In this document: in pieces, positions 1-7,849 of the stretch
Position numbering within the stretch: position 1 is the stretch's first letter
Layout: each line of letters begins with the position of its first letter
Assembly: GCF_002159945.1 (NCBI RefSeq)
Contig: NZ_NFJQ01000003.1
Coordinates: 124,001 to 188,000, forward strand
Origin: Cloacibacillus sp. An23
GTDB taxonomy: Bacteria > Synergistota > Synergistia > Synergistales > Synergistaceae
DNA length: 64,000 nucleotides
Reading direction: 5' to 3'
Position numbers and translations under genes: made by a program
The notes under the pieces: model-generated
The model's database searches: none
Told to the model about the DNA's origin: nothing
What the model saw: the letters and a program-made list of their open reading frames with translations, nothing else

Positions 1-839
1 GCGGCTCCGTCATCGCGCAGACGGGCGGGCACGGCGACGACAGGATATATTCCGAGACGCGCCCGTATTCGGAGCCGTATCTCGGCTTTCGCGCCACCAT
101 CGCCGACGGCGTGCCAGAGGTGCTGAAGGCCTGCCGCGAAAATATACGCCGCGGCGCGGACTTTATAAAAGTCATGTGCGGCGGCGGCTGCGCGAGCCCG
201 AGCCACGGCCCCGAGACGTCGCAGTACACGCTTGACGAGCTCAAAGCCGCGGTGGACGTCGCGGAGTCGATAGGCAGCTACGTCGCGTCGCACAGCTATT
301 CTAACCGAAGCATAAGGCTCAGCGCCGAAGCCGGCATACGCACGATAGAGCACGCGAACCTCATGACGAAGGAGACGGCGGAGCTCGTGGCTAAGAGCGG
401 CGCGTACATCGTGCCGACTCAGATAACCTACGAGATAGTCATAGAGAAGAGCCGCGAGCTGATATCGAAATTCATCTACGACAAATTCGTCTCCGTCTGC
501 GAACGCGGCTACGAGGCCATACGCAACGCCATAGCCGCGGGCGTCCCGGTCGGCGGCGGAACGGACCTCACGGGGACGAACACGATGTACGCCTCAGGCG
601 CGATAGCCTATCAGGCCAAAGCTCAGGGCGCTATGGGCGCTATAGTCTCGTTCACCAAGACCAACGCTGAGATACTGAAAATCGGAGACGTTACTGGGAC
701 TCTGGAAGAGGGGAAGCTTGCGGACGTCCTGGTCGTCAAAGGGGATCCTCTTAAAAATATCGGGCTTTTCAAAAATTACCGCGAAAATCTGCTCGTGATA
801 ATGCAGGGAGGGAGGTTCCACAAGAACATATTGTCTTAG
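1..839 (+). CDS. Metal-dependent amidohydrolase, C-terminal part (5' end outside window)
   Basis: The reading frame is open from the first base of the window, so the gene begins upstream and only the C-terminal ~279 residues are present. It reads as the second half of an imidazolonepropionase/Xaa-Pro-dipeptidase-like amidohydrolase (COG1228 type). The visible metal and catalytic positions of that TIM-barrel family are a Lys in FIKVM, a His in VASHSYS, a His in TIEHAN and an Asp in GGTDLTG. The C terminus has the usual closing strands (GTLEEGKLADVLVVKGDPL). It probably hydrolyses an amide or cyclic amide bond of a small amino-acid derivative in the cytoplasm. The YfcC carrier starts about 50 bases downstream on the same strand, which suggests that the carrier imports the substrate. 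The substrate cannot be told from sequence. Confidence 0.85.
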   Translation, partial: GSVIAQTGGHGDDRIYSETRPYSEPYLGFRATIADGVPEVLKACRENIRRGADFIKVMCGGGCASPSHGPETSQYTLDELKAAVDVAESIGSYVASHSYSNRSIRLSAEAGIRTIEHANLMTKETAELVAKSGAYIVPTQITYEIVIEKSRELISKFIYDKFVSVCERGYEAIRNAIAAGVPVGGGTDLTGTNTMYASGAIAYQAKAQGAMGAIVSFTKTNAEILKIGDVTGTLEEGKLADVLVVKGDPLKNIGLFKNYRENLLVIMQGGRFHKNILS

Positions 840-892
840 TTCCGGCGCTTTTTTCACTTTTGGACTCTAACGTTTCAATCGGAGGTATGAAA

Positions 893-2308
893 ATGGGGAA
901 ATCTCTTATATCGTCTGAGAAGATCAACAAGGGGCTCCGCGTCCCTCACGTATGGACGATCATACTGTTCTGCCTCGTCCTCGGCGGCATTATGACCTAC
1001 CTCGTCCCGGCGGGCGTCTATGAGCGCGTGACTGTGGACGGACGCCAGCTCATCGACCCCGATTCGTTTCACTACGTCGCGCAGACTCCGGTCGCGCCGT
1101 TCGACTGGTTCGTGTCGATAATCGACGGGCTCACGGGGTCTATGGCTATCATGTCCATGATATGGTTCACCATAGCATCGACAGACGTCTATACCGAGAG
1201 CGGCACTCTGCATAAGATGGTCGGATGGATAATGAAGGTCTGCCGCGGCAACTATCTTCTCATCATGGGCGCGCTCATGGCGTTTTTCGCGGTGCGCGGC
1301 GCGATGGGCGCTTTCGAGCTCCACATTCCGTTCGTGCCCATCACGATAGCTCTCGCGCTAGCCTGCGGCTGTGACGTTATGACAGGGCTCGCCATCGCGA
1401 TGGTGCCGACCTTCGTCGCCTTCGCCTACGGGCCGATAAACGTATATACCGTCGCCGTCGCGCAGGGCATCGCCGGCGTGCCGGTGTATTCGGCCATGGG
1501 CTTCCGCGTCGCGGTGTGGCTCGTGCTGATGGCGGCCACCTTCTGGTATGTCCTGCGCTACGCGTCGCGCGTCCGCAAGGACCACTCCATCAGCCCGACC
1601 GGATTTGAAAATCCATCTGCCGCCAAGATCGACATAGAGGCGATCCAGCAGGAAAAGATGACGGGACGCCAGAGGCTGCTGACCGTCATGCTGATAGCTA
1701 CGATCGGGCTACAGATGGCGGGGCCGATGCTCTGGGGCTGGGGCTTCGCGCAGATAGGCGCGCTGTGGCTCATCTCCGGCATAGCGGCCGGGCTCGTCGC
1801 AGGCTTCACCAACGAGAGGATATGCGAGATCATGGGCAACTCCTGCGCCGGGATATTCAGCGGCGTCATCTGCATAGGGCTCGCGAGGTCCGTCTCCGTC
1901 GTCCTGACGAACGGCAACATCCTCGATACGATAGTCTACGGCCTTTCGATACCGCTCCAGCAGATACCGGCGGCGGTCTCCGCGGTCGGAATGCTGTTCA
2001 TACAGGCGCTGCTGAACTTCTTCATCCCGTCGGGCTCGGGGCAGGCGACTGTGGCCATGCCTATAATGGCCCCGCTCGCGGACGTCGTCGGCCTCACGCG
2101 TCAGACGGCGGTCATGGCCTTCCAGCTCGGCGACGGCCTCACGAATATGATAATGCCGACGACGGGGGCGCTCTTCGTCTACATCGGAGTCGCGAAGATA
2201 AGCTATTCCACATACTTCAAGTGGATACTGCCGCTCTTCCTGACGCTGGTCTGCATAGCCGTAGTATCGCTGCTGATAGCTACGTCCATACACCTCGGGC
2301 CGTTCTAA
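893..2308 (+). CDS. YfcC-family membrane carrier (putative amino acid/peptide transporter)
   Basis: About 471 residues with a dozen hydrophobic segments, in the YfcC/DcuC-like ion-coupled carrier superfamily. Typical features are the opening TIILFCLVLGGIMTYLVPAG, the NVYTVAVAQGIAGVPVYS loop and the C-terminal IPSGSGQATVAMPIMAPLADVVG motif. The frame is open from a TTG at 860, but a GGAGG at 881-885 sits 7 bases before the ATG at 893 and only one base before the ATG at 887, so 893 is the best start. The gene follows an amidohydrolase and precedes a GntR regulator, a usual uptake-plus-catabolism arrangement. It is a paralogue of the carrier at 12322-13722. The substrate is unknown. Confidence 0.9.
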   Translation: MGKSLISSEKINKGLRVPHVWTIILFCLVLGGIMTYLVPAGVYERVTVDGRQLIDPDSFHYVAQTPVAPFDWFVSIIDGLTGSMAIMSMIWFTIASTDVYTESGTLHKMVGWIMKVCRGNYLLIMGALMAFFAVRGAMGAFELHIPFVPITIALALACGCDVMTGLAIAMVPTFVAFAYGPINVYTVAVAQGIAGVPVYSAMGFRVAVWLVLMAATFWYVLRYASRVRKDHSISPTGFENPSAAKIDIEAIQQEKMTGRQRLLTVMLIATIGLQMAGPMLWGWGFAQIGALWLISGIAAGLVAGFTNERICEIMGNSCAGIFSGVICIGLARSVSVVLTNGNILDTIVYGLSIPLQQIPAAVSAVGMLFIQALLNFFIPSGSGQATVAMPIMAPLADVVGLTRQTAVMAFQLGDGLTNMIMPTTGALFVYIGVAKISYSTYFKWILPLFLTLVCIAVVSLLIATSIHLGPF

Positions 2309-2440
2309 GCCGTGGCGGCCCGTGGAGTGCCTGACCCAACAGGCGGAGACGGGGGCGCGTTCGCGCGCCCTTGTCTTTGTTTTCCCTCGTCCTTATAATT
2401 TCAGACAGATTGCAATCGGCGACGATGGGGGATTAGACGC

Positions 2441-3112
2441 ATGCGTCCTTTGATAAAAGTACCTACGCTGAGCGAACTCGCGTATCAGAGCATAAAAGAG
2501 CAGATCCTGGCCTGCCGCATAAGGCCGGGCGAGAAGATAAACATAGACCAGTACTCAGCGAGCCTCGGCGTAAGCGCCACGCCCGTCCGCGAAGCGCTGT
2601 CGAAGCTCCAGCAGGAGGGGCTCGTCCAGTACGTGCCGAGGACGGGCTGGAAGATAGCCCGTATATCCAAAAACGAATTCCACAAGCTGCAGGAGATAAA
2701 GGCGCTGCTCGAGGTGACGCTCGCGGACAGGGCCCTGCCGTTTATAAAGGACGAGGACATACCGCAGATGGAGGCCCTCAACGACAGAATGAAGGACCTC
2801 TTCGCGAGCGAGAGCGGCGCGAAGCCGGACCTCGAGAAGCTGCTCGAGGCCAACGACCGCTTCCACATGTATATATTCAAATTCTACTACAACGACCTGA
2901 TGATAGAGCTGCTCCAACAGACGTGGAACACGCTTCGCTACGCCAGGCTGCTGTGGATATCGTCGGAAGAGTTCTTCACGAAATTCTACGAGGAACACAA
3001 CGCCATAATAGACGCCATCAGACAAAGAGACCGCGAAGCGCTCCGCCGCGCGGTCGAGACGCATCTGCAGTGCGGCCTCGAAGACATGGAGGCCTGCCTC
3101 GAAGACAAATAA
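2441..3112 (+). CDS. GntR-family transcriptional regulator (FadR/FCD type)
   Basis: 223 residues. An N-terminal winged helix-turn-helix (about residues 8-75, with YSASLGVSATPVREALSKL as the recognition region) is followed by an all-helical FCD-type ligand domain. This is the normal size of the FadR subfamily. It lies 130 bases downstream of the YfcC carrier on the same strand and probably controls the amidohydrolase/carrier genes in response to a carboxylate ligand. The ATG is at 2441, after a weak GGGG-type ribosome site. The family call is safe; the ligand and operator are unknown. Confidence 0.92.
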   Translation: MRPLIKVPTLSELAYQSIKEQILACRIRPGEKINIDQYSASLGVSATPVREALSKLQQEGLVQYVPRTGWKIARISKNEFHKLQEIKALLEVTLADRALPFIKDEDIPQMEALNDRMKDLFASESGAKPDLEKLLEANDRFHMYIFKFYYNDLMIELLQQTWNTLRYARLLWISSEEFFTKFYEEHNAIIDAIRQRDREALRRAVETHLQCGLEDMEACLEDK

Positions 3113-3127
3113 TCTGCCGTCCGCGCG

Positions 3128-4042
3128 CTACTTGCGCGAAAAGCCGCGCGACGGCGCCGCAGTGCAGGCTATCGCTATAAGTATCAGCGCGCAGCCTATC
3201 ACCTCATGCACAGACGGAATCTGATGCACGAACACGGCTGTCAGCACGACGGCGACGACTATCTCCATCGTACAGAGCAGGCTCGCCATCGCCGCCGGGA
3301 TGCACTTGAGCGCGGCGAAGAAAACTCCGTAAGCTATGAAGCTTCCCGTGAAGGCCTGCACGTTCATCAGAGCGAAGCGCGCGGCGTCGAAATTCGCAAG
3401 GTCGCCCCAGCCGTACCATTTCGTCTTGAAAACGAAAAGAATGAACAGCCCGACGGCGTTTGAGAAAAACAGCAGCTTAAACTCGTCCACCTTATGCTCG
3501 AGCGAGAAGCGGCGCGTGACGAGCGCCTGCCCGGACATGCCGACGACGGCGAGCAGCCCCCAGAAGAGGCCGGGAAGCGATATGTTCATAAGCGCGTGAA
3601 CGCTGCCGCCCATCCCGATGAACACGCCGAGGACTATCAGCACGCCGGCTGCGCACTGCAGCGCGGTGGGCCTCTCGTGCGTTATGTAGAGCGAGCCGGC
3701 GAGCGCGCCGAGCGGGAACGTGTAATGCACGACGAGCGCCTCTGCGACGGACAGATATTCGAGCGAAGTCAGGAAGCCGCCGCCCGCGAAAGCGACGGAG
3801 AGCGTGCCGGAAATTATATAAAACCGGAGATAGCCTCGTTCGACGCGGAAATCCCCGGCGCCGTGCGTGAGGAAGAGAAACAGCCCGGAGGCCGCGAACG
3901 TGAAGAGCGACCGGTAAACCATGACGGACATCAGATCTATGCCCGCCGCGCCGAGAACCTTCGCAATCGGGCTGATAATCCCCCAGCATACCGCCGCCGT
4001 CAGCGCGAGAGCCGCGCCGCGCCAGTAATTATTGAGCTTCAT
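3128..4042 (-). CDS. EamA-family (DMT superfamily) exporter
   Basis: About 304 residues arranged as two tandem EamA repeats of five membrane segments each, with a typical start (WRGAALALTAAVCWGIISPIAK) and the second-repeat signature SLLCTMEIVVAVVLTAVFVHQ. The frame is open to 4075, but the ATG at 4042 begins the natural N terminus just before TM1 and follows a GGAAGG with about 8 bases of spacing. The family exports amino acids or other metabolites or imports nucleotide sugars; specificity cannot be read here. It converges tail to tail with the GntR gene (15-base gap), so it is a separate transcription unit. It is one of four DMT carriers in this window. Confidence 0.9.
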   Translation of the reverse strand: MKLNNYWRGAALALTAAVCWGIISPIAKVLGAAGIDLMSVMVYRSLFTFAASGLFLFLTHGAGDFRVERGYLRFYIISGTLSVAFAGGGFLTSLEYLSVAEALVVHYTFPLGALAGSLYITHERPTALQCAAGVLIVLGVFIGMGGSVHALMNISLPGLFWGLLAVVGMSGQALVTRRFSLEHKVDEFKLLFFSNAVGLFILFVFKTKWYGWGDLANFDAARFALMNVQAFTGSFIAYGVFFAALKCIPAAMASLLCTMEIVVAVVLTAVFVHQIPSVHEVIGCALILIAIACTAAPSRGFSRK

Positions 4043-4142
4043 TCTCCCATCCTTCCGCCGCGCGCCACTGCGCACGCAAGCAGACTATAGCATATTTTTG
4101 CGATTGGGCAATAAGCGCCCGCGCGGATGCGCAAATTCAACC

Positions 4143-4171
4143 TTGACATAGAGCGCGCTCAAGAGGCTAAA
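4143..4171 (+). promoter_or_regulatory. Possible promoter of a non-coding transcript
   Basis: A perfect TTGACA at 4143-4148 is followed, 17 bases on, by a poor -10 (GCTAAA; TAAAGT lies two bases further). It points into a gene-free stretch that ends at the terminator 4304-4381. The -35 match is clear and the -10 match is weak. Confidence 0.35.
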
Positions 4172-4177
4172 GTAACG

Positions 4178-4381
4178 GCGCCGGCCTGAAACGGCGGGGC
4201 TATCCCCGCGAAAATGCGCGCGTGCCACGCGAAAGGAAGGTGAAAGCCGGGAAATAAAGCCGTAACGAATGTCGGACTATGACGCACAAAATTCTCCCTA
4301 AAAAACCGCCCGCCGCGCCCACGCGCAAAGCGCGCGCCAAAGCCGGCCGGCGCGCGGCGCACAGAGCGGGCGGTTGTTTTT
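4178..4381 (+). ncRNA. Candidate structured small RNA, class not recognised
   Basis: A gene-free stretch of about 590 bases lies between the EamA start (4042) and the symporter stop (4637). Its left part contains several consecutive hairpins, for example GCCG/CGGC and then GGGG-ctat-CCCC near 4184-4217. They are bracketed by a TTGACA at 4143 and a strong terminator ending at 4381, so a transcript of roughly 200 nt is plausible. Stretches such as GTGCCAC and GGAAGG recall cobalamin riboswitch elements, but the conserved core around them is absent. No open frame with a ribosome site is present. In 4382-4636 I see only GC-rich DNA and no gene. Confidence 0.35.
4304..4381 (+). terminator. Strong rho-independent terminator
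   Basis: The arms AACCGCCCGC (4304-4313) and GCGGGCGGTT (4366-4375) are exactly complementary over 10 bp. They enclose a further GC-rich internal stem and are followed by a T-rich tail (ttgttttt). No protein gene ends just upstream on the plus strand, so it should terminate the candidate small RNA. The A-run on the left could let it work in the other direction too. Confidence 0.7.
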
Positions 4382-4636
4382 ACTTATAAAAAATTCTGCT
4401 TTCGACGGCTTAAGCATATTTTCGTCCGCCTGACGGACGAAGGATAAATATTCCGCTGCGTACGTCCCGTGCGCGGAGTTCGCTGGATTTGCCCGGCCTC
4501 AGAGCGAGGGTGAAGCGCCTGCTGCTTGAGGGCGGGACGCAGCGAGAGACGCAGCGTTTTGCGCCGGACGCAGAAACGCAGAAACGCGGCGCAGATTCCG
4601 CCGCGCCGCGCGCATTTGTAACGATTTAGTAAAAGG

Positions 4637-5881
4637 CTAGAACGACACCTTGCTTTTCGCCGCGCTGTCGTTGAGTATGCGGTCGTCTATCATTCCTTCG
4701 CCGCGTCCTATGCAGAGCGCCGTCACGACGTCGCCGGTGCAGTTGAACGTCGTCGTGCCCATGTCGATTATGCGGTAGATGCCAGCTATCATGCCGACTA
4801 TCTCAAGCGGCAGGCCCATCGTGGTCAGCAGCATCGTGGACATGATTATCGCGCCGCCGGGCACGCCGGGGCAGCCGACCGACACGATGACGGTCAGCAG
4901 GATTATGAACATCTGCTGCGTTATCGTGAGCGGCACGCCGTAGAGGTGCGAGACGAAGATGACCGCCGCCGAGTAGAAGCAGGCTCCGCCGTTCATGTTC
5001 ATCGTCGCGCCGAGCGGCAGGACGAAGCTCGCGAGGCTCTCGGATACGCCGAGCTTGTCGCGCGAGACGCTTATCGTGACGGGAAGGCTGCCGGAGCTGC
5101 TGGTCGTACTGGCCGTGACCGCCCAGAGCTCGATGATCTTCGAGTAGAACTGCTTGAGCGGGACTTTCGCTATGACTACGAGCATGACGGCGTACATGAC
5201 GCAGACTGCGAAGAGCGCGAGGTAGATCGTGCCGATGAAGGCGGCGAGCGGGCCGAATATCTCAAGCCCGTAGGCCCCGACCGCGCAGGCCATGAGGGCC
5301 GCGACGCCGTAGGGCGAGAAGGCCATGACTATCGCGGTTATCTTGTACATCATTTCCGCGCCGTCCTCGAAGATCCGGCGCAGGCGGCCGCCCTTGTCTC
5401 CGAGGAGGATTATCGCGACGCCCATGAATATCGAGAAGGCGATTATCTGCACGAGCGTGCCGTTGGCCAGCGCGCTGAATATGTTGTTCGGGAACATCTG
5501 GACGATGGTGTCCGTGAGCGACGGCACGGCCTGCGCCTCGTAGACCCTGCCGCCCGTAACTATCATGTCGAGGCGGAAGCTGCGGCCGGGCTGCACGGCG
5601 TTCGCTATCATCATCGACATTCCGGCCGCGGCGGCTGTCGTGCCTATGAAGTAGAGGAAAGTCTTGAGGCCTATTCTTTTGAGTTTGCTCATGTCGCCGA
5701 TGCTGCACACGCCCGCCGTTATCGAGCAGAGTATGAGCGGCGCGACGAGCATCTGGATGAGGCGGAGGAAAAGGTCGCCGACGGGCTTGAGCACCATCGC
5801 GCGCTCCCCGAAGATGAATCCGAGCGCTATGCCGAGGCCGAAGCCGATGAATATTTTTACGCTTAGGCTGAGTTTTTTCAT
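4637..5881 (-). CDS. Dicarboxylate/amino acid:cation symporter (DAACS, GltP-like)
   Basis: 414 residues of the glutamate/aspartate symporter fold: LSLSVKIFIGFGLGIALGF at TM1, a serine-rich re-entrant loop TASTTSSSGSLPVTI (HP1), a TM7 NMNG motif (GATMNMNGG) and the HP2/TM8 region GVPGGAIIM...DMGTTTFNCTGD. It should import an acidic or neutral amino acid with Na+ or H+. It is the last gene of the minus-strand run aminotransferase, FAH, SDR, symporter, although the ~220-base gap and hairpin before it suggest a promoter of its own. The variant TM8 region makes Ser/Thr or an aromatic-derived substrate as likely as glutamate. Confidence 0.92.
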   Translation of the reverse strand: MKKLSLSVKIFIGFGLGIALGFIFGERAMVLKPVGDLFLRLIQMLVAPLILCSITAGVCSIGDMSKLKRIGLKTFLYFIGTTAAAAGMSMMIANAVQPGRSFRLDMIVTGGRVYEAQAVPSLTDTIVQMFPNNIFSALANGTLVQIIAFSIFMGVAIILLGDKGGRLRRIFEDGAEMMYKITAIVMAFSPYGVAALMACAVGAYGLEIFGPLAAFIGTIYLALFAVCVMYAVMLVVIAKVPLKQFYSKIIELWAVTASTTSSSGSLPVTISVSRDKLGVSESLASFVLPLGATMNMNGGACFYSAAVIFVSHLYGVPLTITQQMFIILLTVIVSVGCPGVPGGAIIMSTMLLTTMGLPLEIVGMIAGIYRIIDMGTTTFNCTGDVVTALCIGRGEGMIDDRILNDSAAKSKVSF

Positions 5882-6048
5882 AATCTTTCACCCTTTCTTC
5901 GTTCCGTGGAAATTTCGAGCAAAGAACATCCTGCGCCGCGGCGCGCGCGAGCGACGCGGCCGTGCCGGCGAAGAGGTTCGCTGAGCAGGTTTGCGGTTTT
6001 TTATTGAATTGCGTGGTTTACGTGGATAAAGCTGGAAAATCGGGGCAA

Positions 6049-6072
6049 GGGGCGGCGGCTGAGCGCCGCCCC
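6049..6072 (-). terminator. Terminator-like hairpin after the SDR gene
   Basis: Inverted repeat GGGGCGGCG (6049-6057) / CGCCGCCCC (6064-6072) with a 6-base loop, just beyond the SDR stop codon on the minus strand. The T-tract is interrupted, so it may attenuate rather than fully stop readthrough into the symporter gene. Confidence 0.55.
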
Positions 6073-6105
6073 GGATTTTGCGTTATTTTGCGCGTTTTAC
6101 GTTTT

Positions 6106-6894
6106 TTATATCGCCTTCACCATGCCGCCGTCTACGAGTATCGTCTGGCCCGTGATGAAGGTGTTCGACGGGGCGCAGAGGAAGGCGGCGAGCTTGCCGT
6201 ATTCGTCGGGCCGTCCGTAGCGTCCGAGCGGGATGCCGGCGAAGGCTTTCTTCTGGAGTTCTTCGACGGAGATGCCGGCCTTCTCGGCGCGTATCTTGTC
6301 GAGCTGGTCTATGCGCGCCGTGCCGATGCGTCCCGGCGCTATTACGTTGACGAGGATGTTGTCCCTGCCGAGCTCCTGCGAGAGAGTCTTGGCGAGGCCG
6401 ACGACGCCCATGCGGAAGGTGTTCGAGAGGATGAGGTTGTCGAGCACGGCCTTGACCGAGGACGAGGTGGAGCAGAGTATGCGTCCGCCGCCCTGCTCGC
6501 GCATGTAGGGAAGGACCTCGCGTATCGTGCGGATGTAAGAGAGCAGGCAGAGCTCATAGGCGTCCTGCCAGTCCTTGTCGCTGAAGGCGTCGAAGGGGCC
6601 GGGCTTCGGGCCGCCGGTGTTGTTGACGAGCGCGTAGATCGGGCCGCATTTATCGGCGGCCGTCTTGACGAGGTTCTTTATGTCGTCTGGGTTCGTGATG
6701 CTGCCGACGAAAAATTCCGGGCGGTTTCCGGTCTCCTTGAAGATGTCTTCCTGCGCCTCTTTGAGCTGGTCTTCAAACGGCGAGAAGATCATGACCTTCG
6801 CGCCTTCGCGCGCGAGTTCGCAGGCTATCGCCTTTCCGAGCCCGCTGCTCGAGGCCATTACGAGCGCGCTTTTGTCTTTGAGTCCGAGTTCCAT
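6106..6894 (-). CDS. Atypical short-chain dehydrogenase/reductase family protein
   Basis: 262 residues with a Rossmann fold. The cofactor loop is ASSSGLGKA (residues 14-22), the NNTGG motif is at 91-95, and the C-terminal ITGQTILVDGG is normal for the family. The catalytic YxxxK is missing: the aligned region reads LSNTFRMGVVG (156-166), so Ser157 and Arg161 replace Tyr and Lys. This matches the known atypical 'BKR-like SDR' subgroup. It may be a reductase with altered chemistry, or act as an isomerase or a binding protein. The start is supported by AGGAGG 9 bases upstream. It is 28 bases from the FAH gene and clearly co-transcribed with it and the aminotransferase. Confidence 0.88.
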   Translation of the reverse strand: MELGLKDKSALVMASSSGLGKAIACELAREGAKVMIFSPFEDQLKEAQEDIFKETGNRPEFFVGSITNPDDIKNLVKTAADKCGPIYALVNNTGGPKPGPFDAFSDKDWQDAYELCLLSYIRTIREVLPYMREQGGGRILCSTSSSVKAVLDNLILSNTFRMGVVGLAKTLSQELGRDNILVNVIAPGRIGTARIDQLDKIRAEKAGISVEELQKKAFAGIPLGRYGRPDEYGKLAAFLCAPSNTFITGQTILVDGGMVKAI

Positions 6895-6922
6895 TGTTTT
6901 ATTCCTCCTGTCTGGGTTTCCG

Positions 6923-7828
6923 TTATTTTCTGAGCTTGAGGTCTATTACCGGATTGACGAGCGGCTCGAAGGAGAAGCCGTCCGGCCCCGTGATGCGGCA
7001 CTCCGCGACGTCGCCGTCCTGGATATGCACCGCGCGCGGCGTTCCGGTGGAGAGTATGTCGCCGGGCAGCCAGCCCTGCATGTGCGAGACGAGCGCGACG
7101 AGGCGCGCCGGGCTGAAGGTCATGTTCGAAACGGTGTTTTTCGCGTGGACTTCGCCGTTGTGGACGGTGGAGACTTCGAGCGCCGAAACGTCGGGAATTT
7201 CGTCAGGCGTCACGAACTGAGGCCCGAAGGTGAAGAATGTGTCGAAGCCCTTGACGATGGTCAGGTAGCGCGGATTGAGGCGCAGTATCGACTCTTCGGT
7301 CATGTCGAGTATCGTAGTGTAGCCCGCGACGTATTCGAGCCAGTCTTTTTCTTCGATGAACTTGCATTTTTTGCCGATGATGACGCCGAGCTCGGCTTCC
7401 GCCGTCGTCTTCTGCGCTTCGGGAAGCGCGGGTATCTTTATCTCGTCGCCGGGGCCGGCTATGCACGAGGCGGGCTTGTAGAAGCTTCCGGGGAAGACCT
7501 GCGGCGTCTTCTCGCCGAGGTCGCCGGCGTGGTCCTTGTAGTTGAGGCCGATGCCGAATATCCTCTGCGGATTTCTGTAAAGCGGGCCGTAGACGACCTC
7601 GCCGTAGGGGATGGCCTCTTTTTCCGCGAGCTTCTCGGCTTCGGCCGCGCCGCCCGCGTTGTACCACTCGGTCAGCGGCTTTATCTGCTCTTTCTCAATC
7701 ATCGGGAGCAACTCGGCCTCAGGCTCGAAGCCCGCGCGCAGTCCGAGCGCCGTCACCGGCAGGACGCCGCTCTTCGTCACGAGCCCCGCGCGCTCTACGT
7801 TCCATTTGCGGAATGTCGCTAATCTCAT
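6923..7828 (-). CDS. Fumarylacetoacetate hydrolase (FAH) family protein
   Basis: 301 residues. The C-terminal FAH catalytic domain begins at RIFGIGLNYKDHAGD and carries the metal ligands as TAEAELGVIIGKK (Glu-x-Glu) and TILDMTEES (Asp), ending in LSTGTPRAVHIQDGD and LVNPV. The family cleaves or isomerises C-C bonds in acylpyruvates and hydroxy-dienoates or decarboxylates oxaloacetate. Here it probably acts on the 2-oxo acid made by the neighbouring aminotransferase. The start follows GGAGG with about 10 bases of spacing. The exact reaction is not determinable from sequence. Confidence 0.9.
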   Translation of the reverse strand: MRLATFRKWNVERAGLVTKSGVLPVTALGLRAGFEPEAELLPMIEKEQIKPLTEWYNAGGAAEAEKLAEKEAIPYGEVVYGPLYRNPQRIFGIGLNYKDHAGDLGEKTPQVFPGSFYKPASCIAGPGDEIKIPALPEAQKTTAEAELGVIIGKKCKFIEEKDWLEYVAGYTTILDMTEESILRLNPRYLTIVKGFDTFFTFGPQFVTPDEIPDVSALEVSTVHNGEVHAKNTVSNMTFSPARLVALVSHMQGWLPGDILSTGTPRAVHIQDGDVAECRITGPDGFSFEPLVNPVIDLKLRK

Positions 7829-7849
7829 TTAATAAGACCTCCAGTCCTT

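Noticed and set aside
4178-4300. Cobalamin riboswitch
   Set aside because: Some blocks look similar, but the conserved AA-GGGAA and GGTG-AATCC core and the correct block order are missing, and no B12-related gene follows.
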